A stretch of DNA of 64,000 bases, taken from positions 32,931,501 to 32,995,500 of the forward strand of contig JARKIP010000005.1 of the NCBI GenBank assembly GCA_029990175.1, given 5' to 3'. Positions 42,026 to 54,692 of the stretch are shown here, piece by piece. This DNA is from Petunia secreta. Lineage: Eukaryota > Streptophyta > Magnoliopsida > Solanales > Solanaceae. The translations under genes and the position numbers were made by a program. Each line of letters opens with the position of its first letter. Positions within the stretch are counted from its first letter, which is position 1. A model generated the notes under the pieces. That model made no database searches. It saw only the letters and a program-made list of their open reading frames with translations, and was not told where the DNA came from.

Positions 42026-44455
42026 TCACGGGGTGGCAGATTTGCATTGATTATAGAAAATTAAACAAGGCCACTAGAAAAGATCACTTTCCATTACCCA
42101 TCATTGATCAGATGTTGGACAGGCTAGCCGGGCATGAATATTATTGTTTTCTGCATGGATACTCGGGCTACAACTAGATTGTGATAGCACTAGAAGATCA
42201 TGAGAAGACGATGTTTACATGTCCTTATGGCACTTATGCATTTAGAAGGATGCAATTTGGACTATGTAACGCGCCTGGAACCTTTCATAGATGCATGATG
42301 GCTATTTTTACCGACATGGTGGAAAAAATTGTTGAGGTAATTCATGGATGATGTCTCAGTCTTTGGAGATTCGTTTGACAGCTGTTTGAAGAACATAGAT
42401 GCAATGCTTAGCCGCTGTGATGAAACCAACTTGGTACTTAAATGGGAAAAATGTCACTTCATGGTTCGAAAAGGCATTGTACTGGGACATAAAGTTTCGA
42501 AGCAAGGGATCAAGGTAGATAGAGCAAAGGTTGAAGCAGTTGAAAAATTACCACCACCTATCTCAGTTAAGGGTGTGCATATTCTCTCGGGACATGTTGG
42601 GTTCTATAGGCGATTCATTAAGGATTTTTTGAAGATTAGCTAATCCCATATGCAAGTTGTTAGAGAAGGATGCGAATTTTGAATTCGATGATGCATGTCT
42701 GAAGGCGTTTGAAGAGCTGAAAAAGAGGTTGGTGACTGTACCAATTATTATTGCTCCTGATTGGTCTCTACCATTTGAGTTGATGTGTGACACGAGTGAT
42801 ATTGCTGTTGGGGCTGTTCTCGGGCAGAGAAAGGGTAGAAGTTTATACTCTATATACCATGCAAGCAAGACCCTTGATGTTGCTCAATCCAATTACACTA
42901 CAACCGTGAAGGAACTGCTGGATATTGTTTATGCTTTTGATAAGTTCCGATCTTACTTGGTTGGCACTCGGGTTATCATCTACACTGATCATGCCGTAAT
43001 CCGGTATTTATTTGAGAAGAAAGATTCCAAGTCATGACTGATTCATTGGGTTCTTCTACTCCAAGAGATTTATATAGAGATCAGAGATCGAAAAGAGACC
43101 GAGAATCAAGTGGCCGATCACTTGTCGAGGCTGGAAGATAGAAAACATGTAGATAAGGGGCCTGAGATAAATGAAGTTTTTCCAGACGAGAAACATTTTG
43201 CTCTATAGGTAACCGAGGTGCCCTGTTATGCAAATATGGTGAATTTGATGGTGAGTAATGTTTATCCACCTGATGCTACAGCTGAACAGAGAAGGAAACT
43301 CCTCCGTGAAAGAAAATTATACGTTTGGGATGAGCCGTACTTGTATAAAATTGGCCCAGACCAATTGGCGAGGAGATGTAATCCAAGTGAAAAAGTCGAG
43401 TCTGTGTTGCAGAGTTGTCATTTCTCTCCCTATGGTGGTCATCATAGTTGTGACAGGACAGCTGTGAAGGTGCTTCAGTCGGGTTCTTTTGGCCTACTCT
43501 ATTCAAGGATGCTCATGCCTTCATTAAACAGTGTGATCGCTGCCAAAGAACTGGTAATATCTCAAGGCGTCACGAGATGCCCTTGAGTAACATTCTAGAG
43601 ATCGAGTTGTTCGATTACTGGAGAATTGATTTTATGGGTCCGTTTCCACCGTCCAATGGCAACAAATATATTCTTGTAGCAGTCGATTATGTGTAGAAGT
43701 GGGTGGAGGCTGTTGCACTTCCAACCAATGATGCGAGTGTGGTAGTCAGGTTCTTGAAGAAAAACATTTTTACTCGCTTTGGTACACCACGGGCTATCAT
43801 CAGTGATGAAGGTATGTATTTTTGCAATCGCATATTCAATAAACTTTTGGCCAAGTATGGGGTGCGTCACAAGGTAGCTACTTCTTATCATCCTCAAACG
43901 AGCAGCCAACTAGAGGTGTCGAATAGAGAGATAAAGCAGATTCTTGAAAAAACTGTTAACGCTTCAAGGAAGAATTGGTCTATGGAGTTTGATGATGCTC
44001 TTTGGGCCTATAGAACGGCTTTTAAAACGCCTATTGGAACCTCTCCATATATGTTGGTCTATGGTAAGGCCTGTCACTTGCCTGTCGAGTTAGAACATAA
44101 GGCGTATTGGGAAATTAAAAAGCTCAATCTAGATATGGACTTGGCGGGTGAAAAGAGAATGCTTCAGTTGCACGAATTAGATGAGTTCCGTTTCTACTCA
44201 TGTGAGAATGCAAAATTGTATAAGGAGCGGATGAAAACGATGGCCTGATAGGCATATTAAGCATCGTCAATTTGAGCCGAGCCAACTGGTGTTCTTGTTT
44301 AACTCTAGATTGAAGCTATTCCTTGGGAAGTTGAAGTCTAGATGGTCGGGTCCTTTGAGGTGGTTCGCGTTACGGCACATGGAGCGGTTGAGTTAAGAGC
44401 CCCGGATTCCGAGAAAACATTCTTAGTAAACGGGAAAAGAATTAAGCGCTATTAG
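42026..44455 (+). pseudogene. Athila pol: RT, RNase H, integrase, broken
   Basis: RT begins at CIDYRKLNKATRKDHFPLP. Motif A reads FLHGYSGYN where functional copies have FLDGYSGYN, so the catalytic Asp is His, and the next codon is a stop (42175-42177). The FMDD motif near 42345 remains in a shifted frame. RNase H (DTSDIAVGAVLGQ, then TDHAVIRYL) occupies about 42780-43040. Integrase zinc module is in 43218-43586 and catalytic core is about 43610-44100 (RAIISDEGMYF, then SYHPQTSSQLEVSNRE). The last readable codons end at the TAG at 44453. At least six stops or shifts show it is dead. Confidence 0.87.
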
Positions 44456-46037
44456 GGAGGTTTGGTGGATCGTCATACCTCCATTACATTGTGCGAGTCG
44501 TGAATTGTAATCGTCGTGCCACAACGTTAACTAAGGCGCTTCTCGGGAGGCAACCCAATTTTTATTGCTTTTGTCATTTTACTCACTTAGCATTACGTAG
44601 TTTCTTGTTGTTTTTGTAGAGCTCAGGACTTTCGGAAGCTGAGCTAATTTCAAGCGTTTGGCCAAGCGTCGCACCGTGAGAAGCTCTCAACCTGTTGCGA
44701 CACTTAGAAAAAATTAAGAGCCAGATCTGCTACGCTATCACTGAAGCATCGCTTGCTCATAGCGTGGAATGGAACAGAATGTCCCCAATCTGTGAAGCGA
44801 TATCAAAGAGTCGCTTGGCTCAACGCTGATAAGAGAAAAATTTTCAGGCCAAAATCTGAAGAGCCACAGGCCAGGCGACGCTTTTCGAATAGCTTTGAGT
44901 AAACCAGTGAACCAAGAATTTGAAAAGATATAAGCCTGCATCGCATAGCTCATGGCGTGCAGTAAAAGTTTCAGACACAACCAGCAAAAGCCCCAATTGA
45001 AGCGTCGCATTGTCTATAGCGAGGATTCAACCAGAAAGCCTAGAATTTGACATGCTATTTGCCTGCATCGCTCAGCTCATCGCGTGAAGTAAAAACTTCA
45101 TAAACAACCAGCAAAAGCTACAACAGACGCGTCGCATTGCTCATCGCGCAGAGTCACACAGAAAGTCCAATATTTTTTGCGCTATTTGCCCACGTCGCTT
45201 CTGGTATCGCAACTCAGGTAAGTTACAAAAATTTTACGGGTAGACCCAATTTCGACCCGTTAACCCGCTCCACTTAAAACATAAATCCCTTTCCCTCTTC
45301 CCTTTGGTTTGAACACAACATAAAATAGAGAACACGGTCCAAAGCCACACCAACCTACACAAGTGAATTAAATTTCGATTCATCTTCTTCAATGTGGCAC
45401 AATTACTCTGGTAAGCTTCTCCATCTCTGTTTTTCTCTCTCTCACTGCGGATCCAAGTATGCCAGTCACATCCCTTCTTCCCTATGCAATATGTGTGTGT
45501 GTGCTGATTTGTTTTTTTTTAAACTCTAGTCGGGTTATGTTTTTATTTTGAACCTTGTTGTTGTATGCTGAGCTCTGTAAATTGATCTCTCATAAAAGTT
45601 TGGGAGTGTTGTTTCCCTCTAGATACTTGTCAAACCAATGCTTAAAAGCGATGCACACAACATGTTTGATGTAATGCCACAATGAATGAAATGTTCAATT
45701 TTTGTGAAGTCTGAATAGCAAAAAGATTAGTAGGCATAACTTGAACTAGTTGATGATTTAAATGTTTCAAATTGAAGGCTTTTGTGTGAAATTTGAATTG
45801 ATTATTACTTAAGGTAAGTCATAGGCCATTGTTGTGCACGACTAGTGCCAAGGCCTAGCTTGTAAGCTTTCCGCTGCCCTATTAGTTTTCTTTCATTAGT
45901 TTAGGGAAGTTACTTGTTTCATATCATTTTAGTCATTGTAGTTTAGTTAGAAGCAAGTGTGGGGTTATTTCTATACCCCGGGCAATTATCGCTTATTTAC
46001 ATGGGATTCTAAAATCTGACTTTGTGGTGCAGGTACT
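44456..46037 (+). other. Athila spacer with GCGACGC-type repeats
   Basis: Non-coding between pol and the extra ORF. From 44640 to 45200 it holds many short phrases such as AAGCGTCGCA, GCATCGCTTGCTCATAGCG and CATCGCGCAGAG. Two adjacent copies of a unit of about 127 bases (from about 44938 and 45065) share CAGCAAAAGC and the CGTCGCATTG motif. The Athila LTRs carry a similar motif. The rest (45200-46037) shows no gene. Confidence 0.65.
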
Positions 46038-47446
46038 ATGATGAAAACTACACAAAAGGCCTCTTCTTCTTCTGCTGCACCGGCTACCCAGAGACCAAAA
46101 CTGGGAGTCACCTCGACTAGTAAAGCTCTAAAGAGAAAGGCAAAGGCTAAAGCAACGAGTAAAGAAAAACCAAGGGTTTCAAAAGAGGAAATCCCTATTC
46201 CAAGGCCCGAGGGGAAGACAAGGTTTGGTCTGTCTTTTGTGAAGAAATGAGAGAGCCAGGCTTGGTACAAAAATATGAAGTTGTCGGGCTACATTCCGGA
46301 ACAAGCTATCGATGAAAAAAAGTAGGTCCAAAAGTGTCGAGCAATAAGGGAAGCAATTCATGGGATGAAGTGGGATTCGGTATTTGCGAGTCCAGGGCAT
46401 GCAAATCTTGATCTTGTGTCGGAATTCTATGCTAATTGGGATTCGAAAGAAGCATGGCGAGATGATGATATGGTACAGGTTCGAGGCTGTAAAGTGAAGT
46501 TGGATGCCACTGCCTTGTGCAATTTTCTAGGGATGGATGATCATGATACGGAGGAGCTCAGAGACTTCATTAAGAGGCCTGACTATAGGGCTATGCGAGA
46601 CACTCTATGTGGCGTGGATTCTTTATATCTGTGGGACTACTCAGAGGAGACTGGAAGGCACACGTGTATGTTGTTCTCGCAATTTCAAAAGAAAGCCCGT
46701 GTCTGGATGAAGTTGATTAACGCTCGCATTCAACCATCTAGACATTTTTCTAGTGTGACCAAAACACGAGCATGCATGATTTATTTCTTCAAGGTGGGGA
46801 AACCGGTAAACATTGGATAATATATGCTTAAATTAATGAGGAGGACACGCCTAAAAAAGAAGTGTCACCGATTGTTTTTCTGTAATATTCTCACCAATAT
46901 TTTGTGAAGGAGGGGGTGCCTATTGATGTGATTGGTGATCGTATTGTCCGTTATATAGAGAAGAAGCTTGATATTTCAGCGGTTAAGGGTGTGGTTGTTA
47001 GTGCCCCTGCCAAATTCACCGCGGATGAGTGTCGTGAAACAGACGCCAACCTGTCGGCCCGTAAATATTTGATGATAGAATATCTAGCGAAGGCAGCAAG
47101 GATGTATATGAAGGCACTTGCTCGAGCTGTTCCTTTGTTGCATTCGTCCAAGCGACTGTTGGGCATGAGTCAGAAAGTCGTGGTGCCCCCCGAGGAGGAT
47201 GAGAACACAGATTCTGAGATAGTGGATAAACACAAGGGCAGTGAGGATGATGAGAGTGGTGATGAAGAAGAGGGTAGTGAAGAGGAAGAAGAGGAGGAGG
47301 AGGAGGCGCACACTCTACCACATAGGCCTGGAGGTCCCTCGAGAGCACAGGCAGTTGTCCCTACTATTACTACTCCCGTGGCTGCTGATGATGACACTCA
47401 CGAGCATATTAAGCGGGAGGATTCCGATACGGATGCGGCCGATTAG
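46038..47446 (+). pseudogene. Athila extra ORF downstream of pol (transposon-protein domain), broken
   Basis: ATG at 46038 or 46041. N-terminal Lys/Ser/Ala-rich tail, then GHANLDLVSEFYANW...VRGCKVKLDATALCNFLGM, which resembles the putative plant transposon protein domain found in ORFs after pol in Athila elements. Stops fall at 46248, 46324 and 46818. The last part (46904-47446) is open and ends in a strongly acidic tract (EEEEEEEEE) and IKREDSDTDAAD. The position is that of the env-like ORF of Athila, but I see no convincing signal peptide or membrane segment. Function unknown. Confidence 0.75.
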
Positions 47447-49063
47447 GCCATTTGGCCTTCAGGGAAGTTCCTTTACCTCTTGTACTCTAATTTTTATCGC
47501 TTTGAGGATAGTGCTTAGTTTTAAGTATGGGGTGGGGGACTTCCCAAGTTTTTGAGGTTATGGATAACTGTACCATTAGAAATTTCTTTTTAGCAATTTC
47601 TATTTTGTCACTTGACTTTATTTTTATTTGTTTCTTGCTTTAATATATTAAAAAAATGAGAAAAAAATTAGAAAACTAATGAAAAAATCCAAAAAGATTT
47701 TTTTTAGTTCTAGTTAGTGGTACATGGCATCCGCCCCGTGATTTTTCTTATGGCCACGGTTCTTTACCATGTGTAGACCTTTGAACCGGGTAAATTTTTA
47801 CTTTTTTAGGAGTAGTATAGTATTAGTTAGTAGAGTATTTTTAGGAAATGGTAGAATGCTAGGTGCTTTTGGTTTGTTTGATACCGGTGAATTTAGACTT
47901 GAGCATTTGCTATTTGTAAATCCGTTTTGGTTTTAAAATTGTGATGCATGCCTAGAAAAATTGGAATGAACTTCTCGAGACGCTTAGGTTCAACTACTTG
48001 ACTCTTTTGTGAACAGTTGTGCCTTAGTGCTTAAATTTCAAGAGTTGCACTTTATTTGCTTAAACCAAGAGTTGGAATGAAACCGTCTTGAGTGAACTAT
48101 GTGCCATGTGTGATGTGAGGTATCCTTTCGTATGTTCCGTGCTTGCATATTGATGTCTAGAACTTGCCCCATGCGTGTTCAAAGCGAAATCCTATGTTTG
48201 CTTTAGTCGGGAGATGATACAGGCGTTTCTTTGTTAAGCCCTTTTAGCCTTGATTAGCCTACCCTTTAATATTACCCTTATTAAACCCTTTTGAGACTTC
48301 TGACCCTTTTGTTGGCACCCACATTACAGGCCTTCTCCCTTTTGTTCATAATTTCCTTATTTTTGAACCCGTACTCCTTAGAACACTTTAACTGAAATAT
48401 TTGATGTTTGTGGAATTATGGTTGGAGAAGCTAGATTGCTTTTGAGTGGAACTAATGAATGAAAAATATGATACATTTTGAAAGAATCATTGGCAAGGTT
48501 GAGAAAAATATTGAAAAAAGAAAAAAAAGAAAAAAAAGAGAAAAAAAAAAGGAAAACAAAAGAAAGAAAAATCTCAATCCTTATTAGTGTTGTGCAAAAA
48601 GAAAGAAAAATCTCAATCCCTCTTAAATTGAGAGGGAACTCCTTGTGTATGTTTGGGTGGTTGCTTAGTTGGTTTTGAGAAGAATGGTGAAAATGAAACA
48701 AAATTTAAAGTGATGTATTAAAGTGCTTAGGGAGGTAGTCACTATTTTATCCATATTTATTCTACCCATCATTTAGCCTACATTATAACCCTTAAACTCC
48801 TAGTTAATCCCGATTGAAGTGAGCCTACATTAGTGGAGTTCTACATTACGGGCAAGCCTATAGTACATTGTGTGTGGCACGTGAACTTCTTTTTGAGAGC
48901 GAGTGAATTCTTTCTATATTATGTCCCTTATTTATTCTTGAAATATGTTCCTTGTTTAATGGTCGGTATCAACCATAACCATAGTTAGACCTATTCTATC
49001 AAGTGTTGGTATTTAGTTGGGGAGTTATTTTTGGCGATTTCTCGAGGGCGAGCAAAGGTCTAA
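47447..49063 (+). other. Athila 3' untranslated region
   Basis: Non-coding. A purine-rich AAGTATGGGGTGGGGG at about 47521-47537 resembles the true PPT and may be a second, internal tract. An A-rich run at 48505-48560 is followed by two copies of AAAGAAAGAAAAATCTCAATCC (near 48562 and 48598). No gene is recognised. Confidence 0.6.
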
Positions 49064-49074
49064 GTGTGGGGTGG
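49064..49074 (+). other. Polypurine tract of Athila
   Basis: GTGTGGGGTGG directly before TGATGTTTG, typical for Athila. Confidence 0.8.
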
Positions 49075-50386
49075 TGATGTTTGACGATATTTGCCTATTT
49101 TATCTTAATATTTCCTCGCATTTTGATACGTTATTCGCCTATTGCACGAAATAATTGCGATTGTTGCGCTCACTTATTGTGTTTTTGATTTTAGGAATGA
49201 TTTGGATGAATACGAGAGCAAACAGAGATAAGATAGATATAATCGAGAAAGAAGTTGATGAACTTAGCTAATTGTGGGATATGGCATTAGAAGGCAAGGC
49301 TATGGTGCAAGCTGTGGATCTGGCACAGCTTCAGACTTTGGAAAACCATGAGCCATGCGACGCTTAGGGTATAGCGCACGGCATCTAGAGGCTATGAGCC
49401 ATGCGACGCTCTCCCTGTGGCTTTTAGTTCAGCGACCCCAACTTTTCCAACTTAGTTTAGGCTTTGGATTAACTTATGGGAAGACTTTGTAAACAATATA
49501 AAAGGCTTAATATTTCATTTTTTATAGAGGAGGTAAGATTTTGGAACAAGTTGTGAGTTCTTAACATATTGAACCAAGGGTTTAATTCCTTTACTCAATC
49601 TATTACAATATTCAATCTTTCGTCCATGAGTTATTGTGCAGTTATTATGAATATGCGTAACTAAATATACCGTTCTAGAGTTAGCGCAAATACATGAAGG
49701 TTGATGTTTGAAAGTTGATTTCTACCTATTAATTTACCATTACAGATTGTTTGTTCTTTCTTAAGCCTAATTGTTTGGTTATTGAGGGCTGATAATTGAA
49801 TACTATCTACGGTTTACAAGTTGGACTCGACAGAGGGAACTTGTGAACACAAATAAAAAAAGAATAGGGCTTGATTGTGAACCTGGGCATCAGGGAATCG
49901 ATTTGCGAGTAGGATAGACGTATACCTATTCGCCTTGCTTAGCTAAATAAAGAGTTCTTTAATGCATGCATGTGATTTAATTCCATAGACATATAGGCGT
50001 TAGAGTAGCTTGCATAGACTCGTGAAGAATCGATAGGTTTTCACGAATATAATTAACCAGTTAGTTAGCAATCTAGAAATCAAGAAATAGAACCAACTGG
50101 AAAACTCAACTGGAATGTTTGTAGCTCTGACTCTGCACCGTCTTTCTTTTATTGATAACAACCCATAATTTGGTCTCTATTACTTAACTTCAATTACCTA
50201 CTTTTAATTATTGTTTTATTTAGTTAGTAAAATCTACAACCATCATTGAAAAAGATCCCTGAATAGTTTTTACGAAATTGTTTGCTAGGATTAAGTCTAA
50301 ACAATAGTCCTCGTGGGAACGATACTCAACTTATCACTTTATTACTTGTCGACCAGGTATACTTGTGTGTCAGTTTGGGAGCAGCA
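49075..50386 (+). repeat. Athila 3' LTR
   Basis: 1312 bp, uninterrupted, TGATGTTTGAC...GCAGCA. Many substitutions relative to the 5' LTR. TSD GAAGA follows at 50387-50391. Confidence 0.9.
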
Positions 50387-50391
50387 GAAGA

Positions 50392-52200
50392 CTATGACAA
50401 CACCAAAGAGCAAGTCCAGTGGCTGGTAGAGAAGTTCAAGCAATTCCAAGCACCAAAGGAACCAGACTAGAGGGTTAGCTTATGAGGACCTCTGTATCTT
50501 CCCTGACTTGAAGCTGCCCGAAGGCTATAATACACCTAAGTTCAATATGTTCGACGACAGTGGTGACCCGATGGATCATTTGAGATCTTATTGTGACAAG
50601 TTGGTTGGGGTTGGACATGATGAAAATATCTACATGCAATTGTTCAACCGCAGCCTGACCGGAGATGCGGTGGTATGATACTCAAAGCAACAAACAAAGA
50701 AGTAGACGAGCTGGGAATCCATGGCTGGAGATTTCGACAGTTTTGGGCACAACAGTGATGCCATGCCCAATCGGTTCTCTTCAGAGAAGCTAAAGAAGAA
50801 GCCCACTGAGACCTTTAAAGAATTTGCAACTAGGTGTAGAGCTGAAGCCGCTAAAGTCCAACCGCCTATGGAGGATGCAGAGATAATGGAAATTTTCATC
50901 CACATACAAGAAGACGTCTACTTGACAAGATGTTGAACATGTAAGACAAGAAGTTTGGGGACATGATCAAGATTGGAGATATGGTTATAGATGGATTGAA
51001 GACTCGTAGGATCGTTAGCTTTGCTGCACTACAAGCCACTAAAAATTCTCCGCCTTTTCTCACCTTGACACCTACTTTGATTCCGCCCCTAAAGCTAGCT
51101 CCTACTCCTGCTCTTTCTCCTCCTGAAGGATTTGCGGATCGTTCTCTTCATTTTGAGGAGCAGATGTTTTGGAGGAGGTGCCCGCCTCTATATTTTTTTT
51201 ATGCTCAATCTTTCAGTTTTCCTTTTTCAGTCTAAAAGGAACTATGCAAAGGCTCTTTGAATACTTTTTCAAAAGTTTTTAGCAAAAAAAACATAACCTT
51301 TTCTAGTTAAAGGTCGAAATCCGCAAACCATTTTTCCTAGATTATTAAATAGCATGGCCTGGGGCTAAGATAACTCAAGTGGGAGAGCCCCTTACAGAAG
51401 GCAGTTTAGCTCGATAACTCGATAAGCTGTATTGACAGAACAAAGCTACTCTTTCACCCTACAAACTGGAAACACCACTGCATCAAGAAATAAGAAGGAC
51501 GATGTCTCCTTTGTGGCTGCATCACTCGATCATTCTCTTACCCACAACCACTACTACCAAACACCTCCTCCATCATACCCATATATTCCCCCCACATCCA
51601 CCTACCCAGTCAATAATACTCAACCTATATTCCAAAACCCACCGCCACGAAGACCACCATATCCACAAAGCCCTAACTACCGAAACACCAACGTCTATCC
51701 ACCAAGGCCTAATGCTAACAACAACCCAAGATCCAAAAGAAACTATACCCCATAGCCAAATCCCGCACTCAGTTGTTTAAGAGACTCAAAGCAGGTGACC
51801 ACATACAATCCGTACCATTCAAAATGCCTAATAGAATGACACCTTACTTTGACCAAACCAAAATCTGTGCCTATCATTCTAGAAGGCCTTGTCATGATAC
51901 CGAGAAGCGCTATGCCCTGAGAGACAAAATATAATTCTTGATCGATCAAAAGGTGATCCACTTGAAAACTCCAAATGTGCACAACAACCCTTGCCAAACC
52001 ACGGAGACAACAGGGTGAATTTGATCGAGCTAGATGAAGAATGAAACTTGGAGGGAACCATTGTCAAAGCAAAGGGAGACGTACCAACGCTTGCTTGTAT
52101 TGCTCAAGCCGCTACAGCAGCAGAGCCCATTGAGGTAGAAATAGCTCCAAAATTCTATGTTGACGTAGTTCCCCTATACAATGACAATGCGGTACCATAG
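50392..52200 (+). pseudogene. Ogre gag, remainder, broken
   Basis: Resumes the gag frame cut at 5998, beginning YDNTKEQVQWLVEKFKQ. Further readable parts, in several frames, are YEDLCIFPDLKLPEGY-like sequence (50480-50530), RFSSEKLKKKPTETFKEFATR (about 50770-50830) and the Pro/Tyr-rich linker at 51490-51750. A knuckle-like Cys/His part lies near 51800-51900. Stops and shifts are frequent, notably around 51240-51430, where the sequence looks non-coding and may be an insertion or an old intron-like segment. Confidence 0.75.
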
Positions 52201-52458
52201 GATTACGAAAAAGAGAAGGTCAAATCAATAGTTGAGACTGTTGCTGCATAAGGGATGACTAGGAGTGGGAGGATCTATACTCCCGAGCATCTTGTTCAGG
52301 GTAGACAAGGCATCAGTGAAGAGGAGTCTGAGGAATTGTGGAAGAAAGTGCAAGCAAAGGAATACTCCGTGGTTGAACATTTGGGCTAGACTCCCGCACA
52401 AATCTCCATCTTAGCTTTACTCCTTAAGTCGGAGAGCCACCAAAATGCCTTAATTAAA

Positions 52459-53577
52459 GTGTTAGACGAAGACCCGGTGGATACTTCAGTTGAGAATCTG
52501 GCCAGCATGGTCTGGCAAGTCACGGAGTACAATCGAATCGCTTTTCATGAAGACGAGCTGTCACCTGAAGGGTCGAGTCACAATAAAGCTTTGCACATCA
52601 CTATCAAATACAAATATTGGTTCGTAGGGAGAGTTTTGATCGACGGAGGTTCTGGTTTGAACATATTCCCATTCATCACTCTAAAGAGAATGGGAATTGG
52701 TTAAAGCAAGATTAGAGAAAGCGACATGAAGGTAAAAGTTTTTGATGGATCGTAAAGAAGCACCATTGTGGAGATTGACTTAACCATCATGGTCGGTCCC
52801 GTAGAGTTCAATGATGAGTTTCGTGTCTTGGACATCTCCGCTTCTTACAACCTGTTGCTGGGGAGACCTTTGATCCATATGGCTAGAGTGGTGCCCTTTA
52901 TATTGCACCAGACAGTGAAGTTCGAGTGGGACCACAAAGAGGTGGTGGTGTTCGATGAAGGAAACAACTCCATTTACAATGAACAGACCATACCGGCAAT
53001 TGAAGGGAATGTTCCCGATGGGAAAACTTTCTATATTGTCGAGCTTGTGAGAGCAGTGCAAGGTACTCGAGAGGGACGTCGCAAAAGCTATAACAAGAGT
53101 TGGAACTTCACAAACATGGTCCAAGGAGGTTATACTGCACATTTCACTCCAAAATTGGTCAACACACCGCCTGGGATTGAAAAAAGGAAGAGAAGCTTTT
53201 ATAGCGCTTATTGGGATGGATGAGGAAAAGGCTATGAAGAAAGAAATTTAGTCTGGGAACCAGTCATATCTGATTAGGGTGTGCCCTCACGTGAATTTCA
53301 TGAGACCTTACCTACTAAAACAGAGTAGCGACCAATGTACTCACCTAATGGTCGTTCCAATTGAAAGCGTATCTCCGAGGAAATGAAGGGAAAGCAAGTG
53401 TGGCTACCTAAAACACTCGAACATATGGAGGTGGTGATTGAGGAGCCATATGTACTCCCACAACCAGCAAAATGGCCTGGAGACTGGGTTGTAGGCATCA
53501 TGATAAAGCAAGGCTATGAACCTAGGAAAGGATTGGGCAAGAACCTGGACGACATAATTGACCAATTCAAATTGTGA
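52459..53577 (+). pseudogene. Ogre protease and G-patch region, broken
   Basis: Contains VLIDGGSGLNIFPF (about 52634-52672), the retropepsin active site in the DGGS form usual for Tat/Ogre, then a stop near 52702, then the flap side SYNLLLGRPLIH (about 52845-52880). Downstream, GYEPRKGLGKNLDDII (about 53512-53560) fits a G-patch motif, known between protease and RT in this lineage. Confidence 0.78.
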
Positions 53578-53633
53578 TGAGGCCCGACAATGAGAAAGTT
53601 TGCATAGGGTAGATTAAGACTTATGAGAAGAGC

Positions 53634-54590
53634 ATGGAAGAAGCATCAATGGACATCAAATTCTATAAGAGGAGGACCAACATTGTCCTATTGCTGAAGA
53701 AAGATGGGAAACTCAGAGTTTGTGTAGACTACAGAGATCTGAATAAAGCAAGCCCAAAAGATGATTTCCCTTTGCCAAATATACACACCCCGATCGATAA
53801 TTGCGCGAAACATGAACTGCAGTCCTTCGTAGATTGTTTTGCGGCTATCATCAAGTGCTCATGGATGAGGAAGACGCTGAAAAGACGCATTTTACTATAT
53901 CTTTTGGAACTTATTACTACAAGGTTATGCCATTTGGGTTGAAATGTTGGGGCAACTTACATGAGGGCAATGCCAACTATGTTCCATGACTTGATGCACA
54001 ATGAAATTGAAGTTTGCGTAGATGATGTGATCATCAAATCAAAGAAGAGCTCAAAGCACCTCGACAATTAGCGCAAGTGTTTCAATCGCTTGTGTAAATA
54101 CAATCTGAAGCTAAACCCGGCAAAGTGTGCTTTTGGTATTCCAGCAAGGAAGCTTCTGGGTTTCATCATCAGTAGAAGAGGCATTAGGCTGGATCCGTCC
54201 AAGATCAAAGCCATCAAAGAATTGCCGCCGCCAAAGATCAAGAAGAAGGTCATGAATTTCTTCGGAAGGCTCAATTACATCATCCGGTTCATAGCCCAGT
54301 CCACGGTCATCTATGAGCCAATCGTCGAGCTACTGAAGAAAGACGCAGTGATCGAGTGGACAGAGGATTTTCAAAAAGCATTTGATCAGATAAAGGAGTA
54401 CTTGTCTTGTCCGCCTGTACTGGTTCCACCCGAGCCTGGGCGATCTTTGATCTTGTATCTGTCTGTGGCAGATTCAGTATTTGGTTGTGTGCCAGGGCAA
54501 CATGACTCGACTGGAAGAAAGGAGCCAGCCATATACTATCTGAGCAAGAAATTCACTCCTTATTACTGGAATGCATGTGCTGCGCGCTGA
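53634..54590 (+). pseudogene. Ogre reverse transcriptase and RNase H, broken
   Basis: RT begins with KKDGKLRVCVDYRDLNKASPKDDFPLPNI (legible from about 53694). A shift occurs near 53830-53940. Motif C reads VCVDDVIIKS near 54012. The connection follows (LKLNPAKCAFGI, GFIISRRGI, NFFGRLNYI), then the start of RNase H (AVIEWTEDFQKAFDQI, IYYLSKKFTPYY). The frame ends at 54588-54590. Confidence 0.85.
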
Positions 54591-54692
54591 CTTGGATAGC
54601 ACAAAAGTTGATGCACTACTTGACATCCTACTCAATGTTGCTGATATGAAGGATGGACCCTCTCAAGTATATCTTCCAAAAACCAATGCCTA

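Larger units (their letters stand above)
5999..50386 (+). mobile_element. Athila-type LTR retrotransposon (gutted, with nested insertions)
   Basis: Bounded by two 1.3-kb LTRs and a GAAGA duplication. Its own sequence is 5999-6968 and 40681-50386; everything between belongs to element E and later insertions. Order: LTR, Asp-type PBS, gag fused to RT by a deletion, RNase H, integrase, repeat-rich spacer, an extra ORF after pol, polypurine tract, LTR. The extra ORF and the PBS are typical of Athila. The left and right LTRs differ at many places and the genes have stops, so this is an old, dead copy. Confidence 0.9.

Noticed and set aside
46038..47446. Athila extra ORF as a true envelope gene
   Set aside because: No signal peptide, membrane anchor or cleavage site is visible; the readable domain resembles a plant transposon-associated domain.
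48478..48678. Lys/Glu-rich 66-codon frame
   Set aside because: Translation of an A-rich low-complexity run in the Athila 3' UTR; not a gene.
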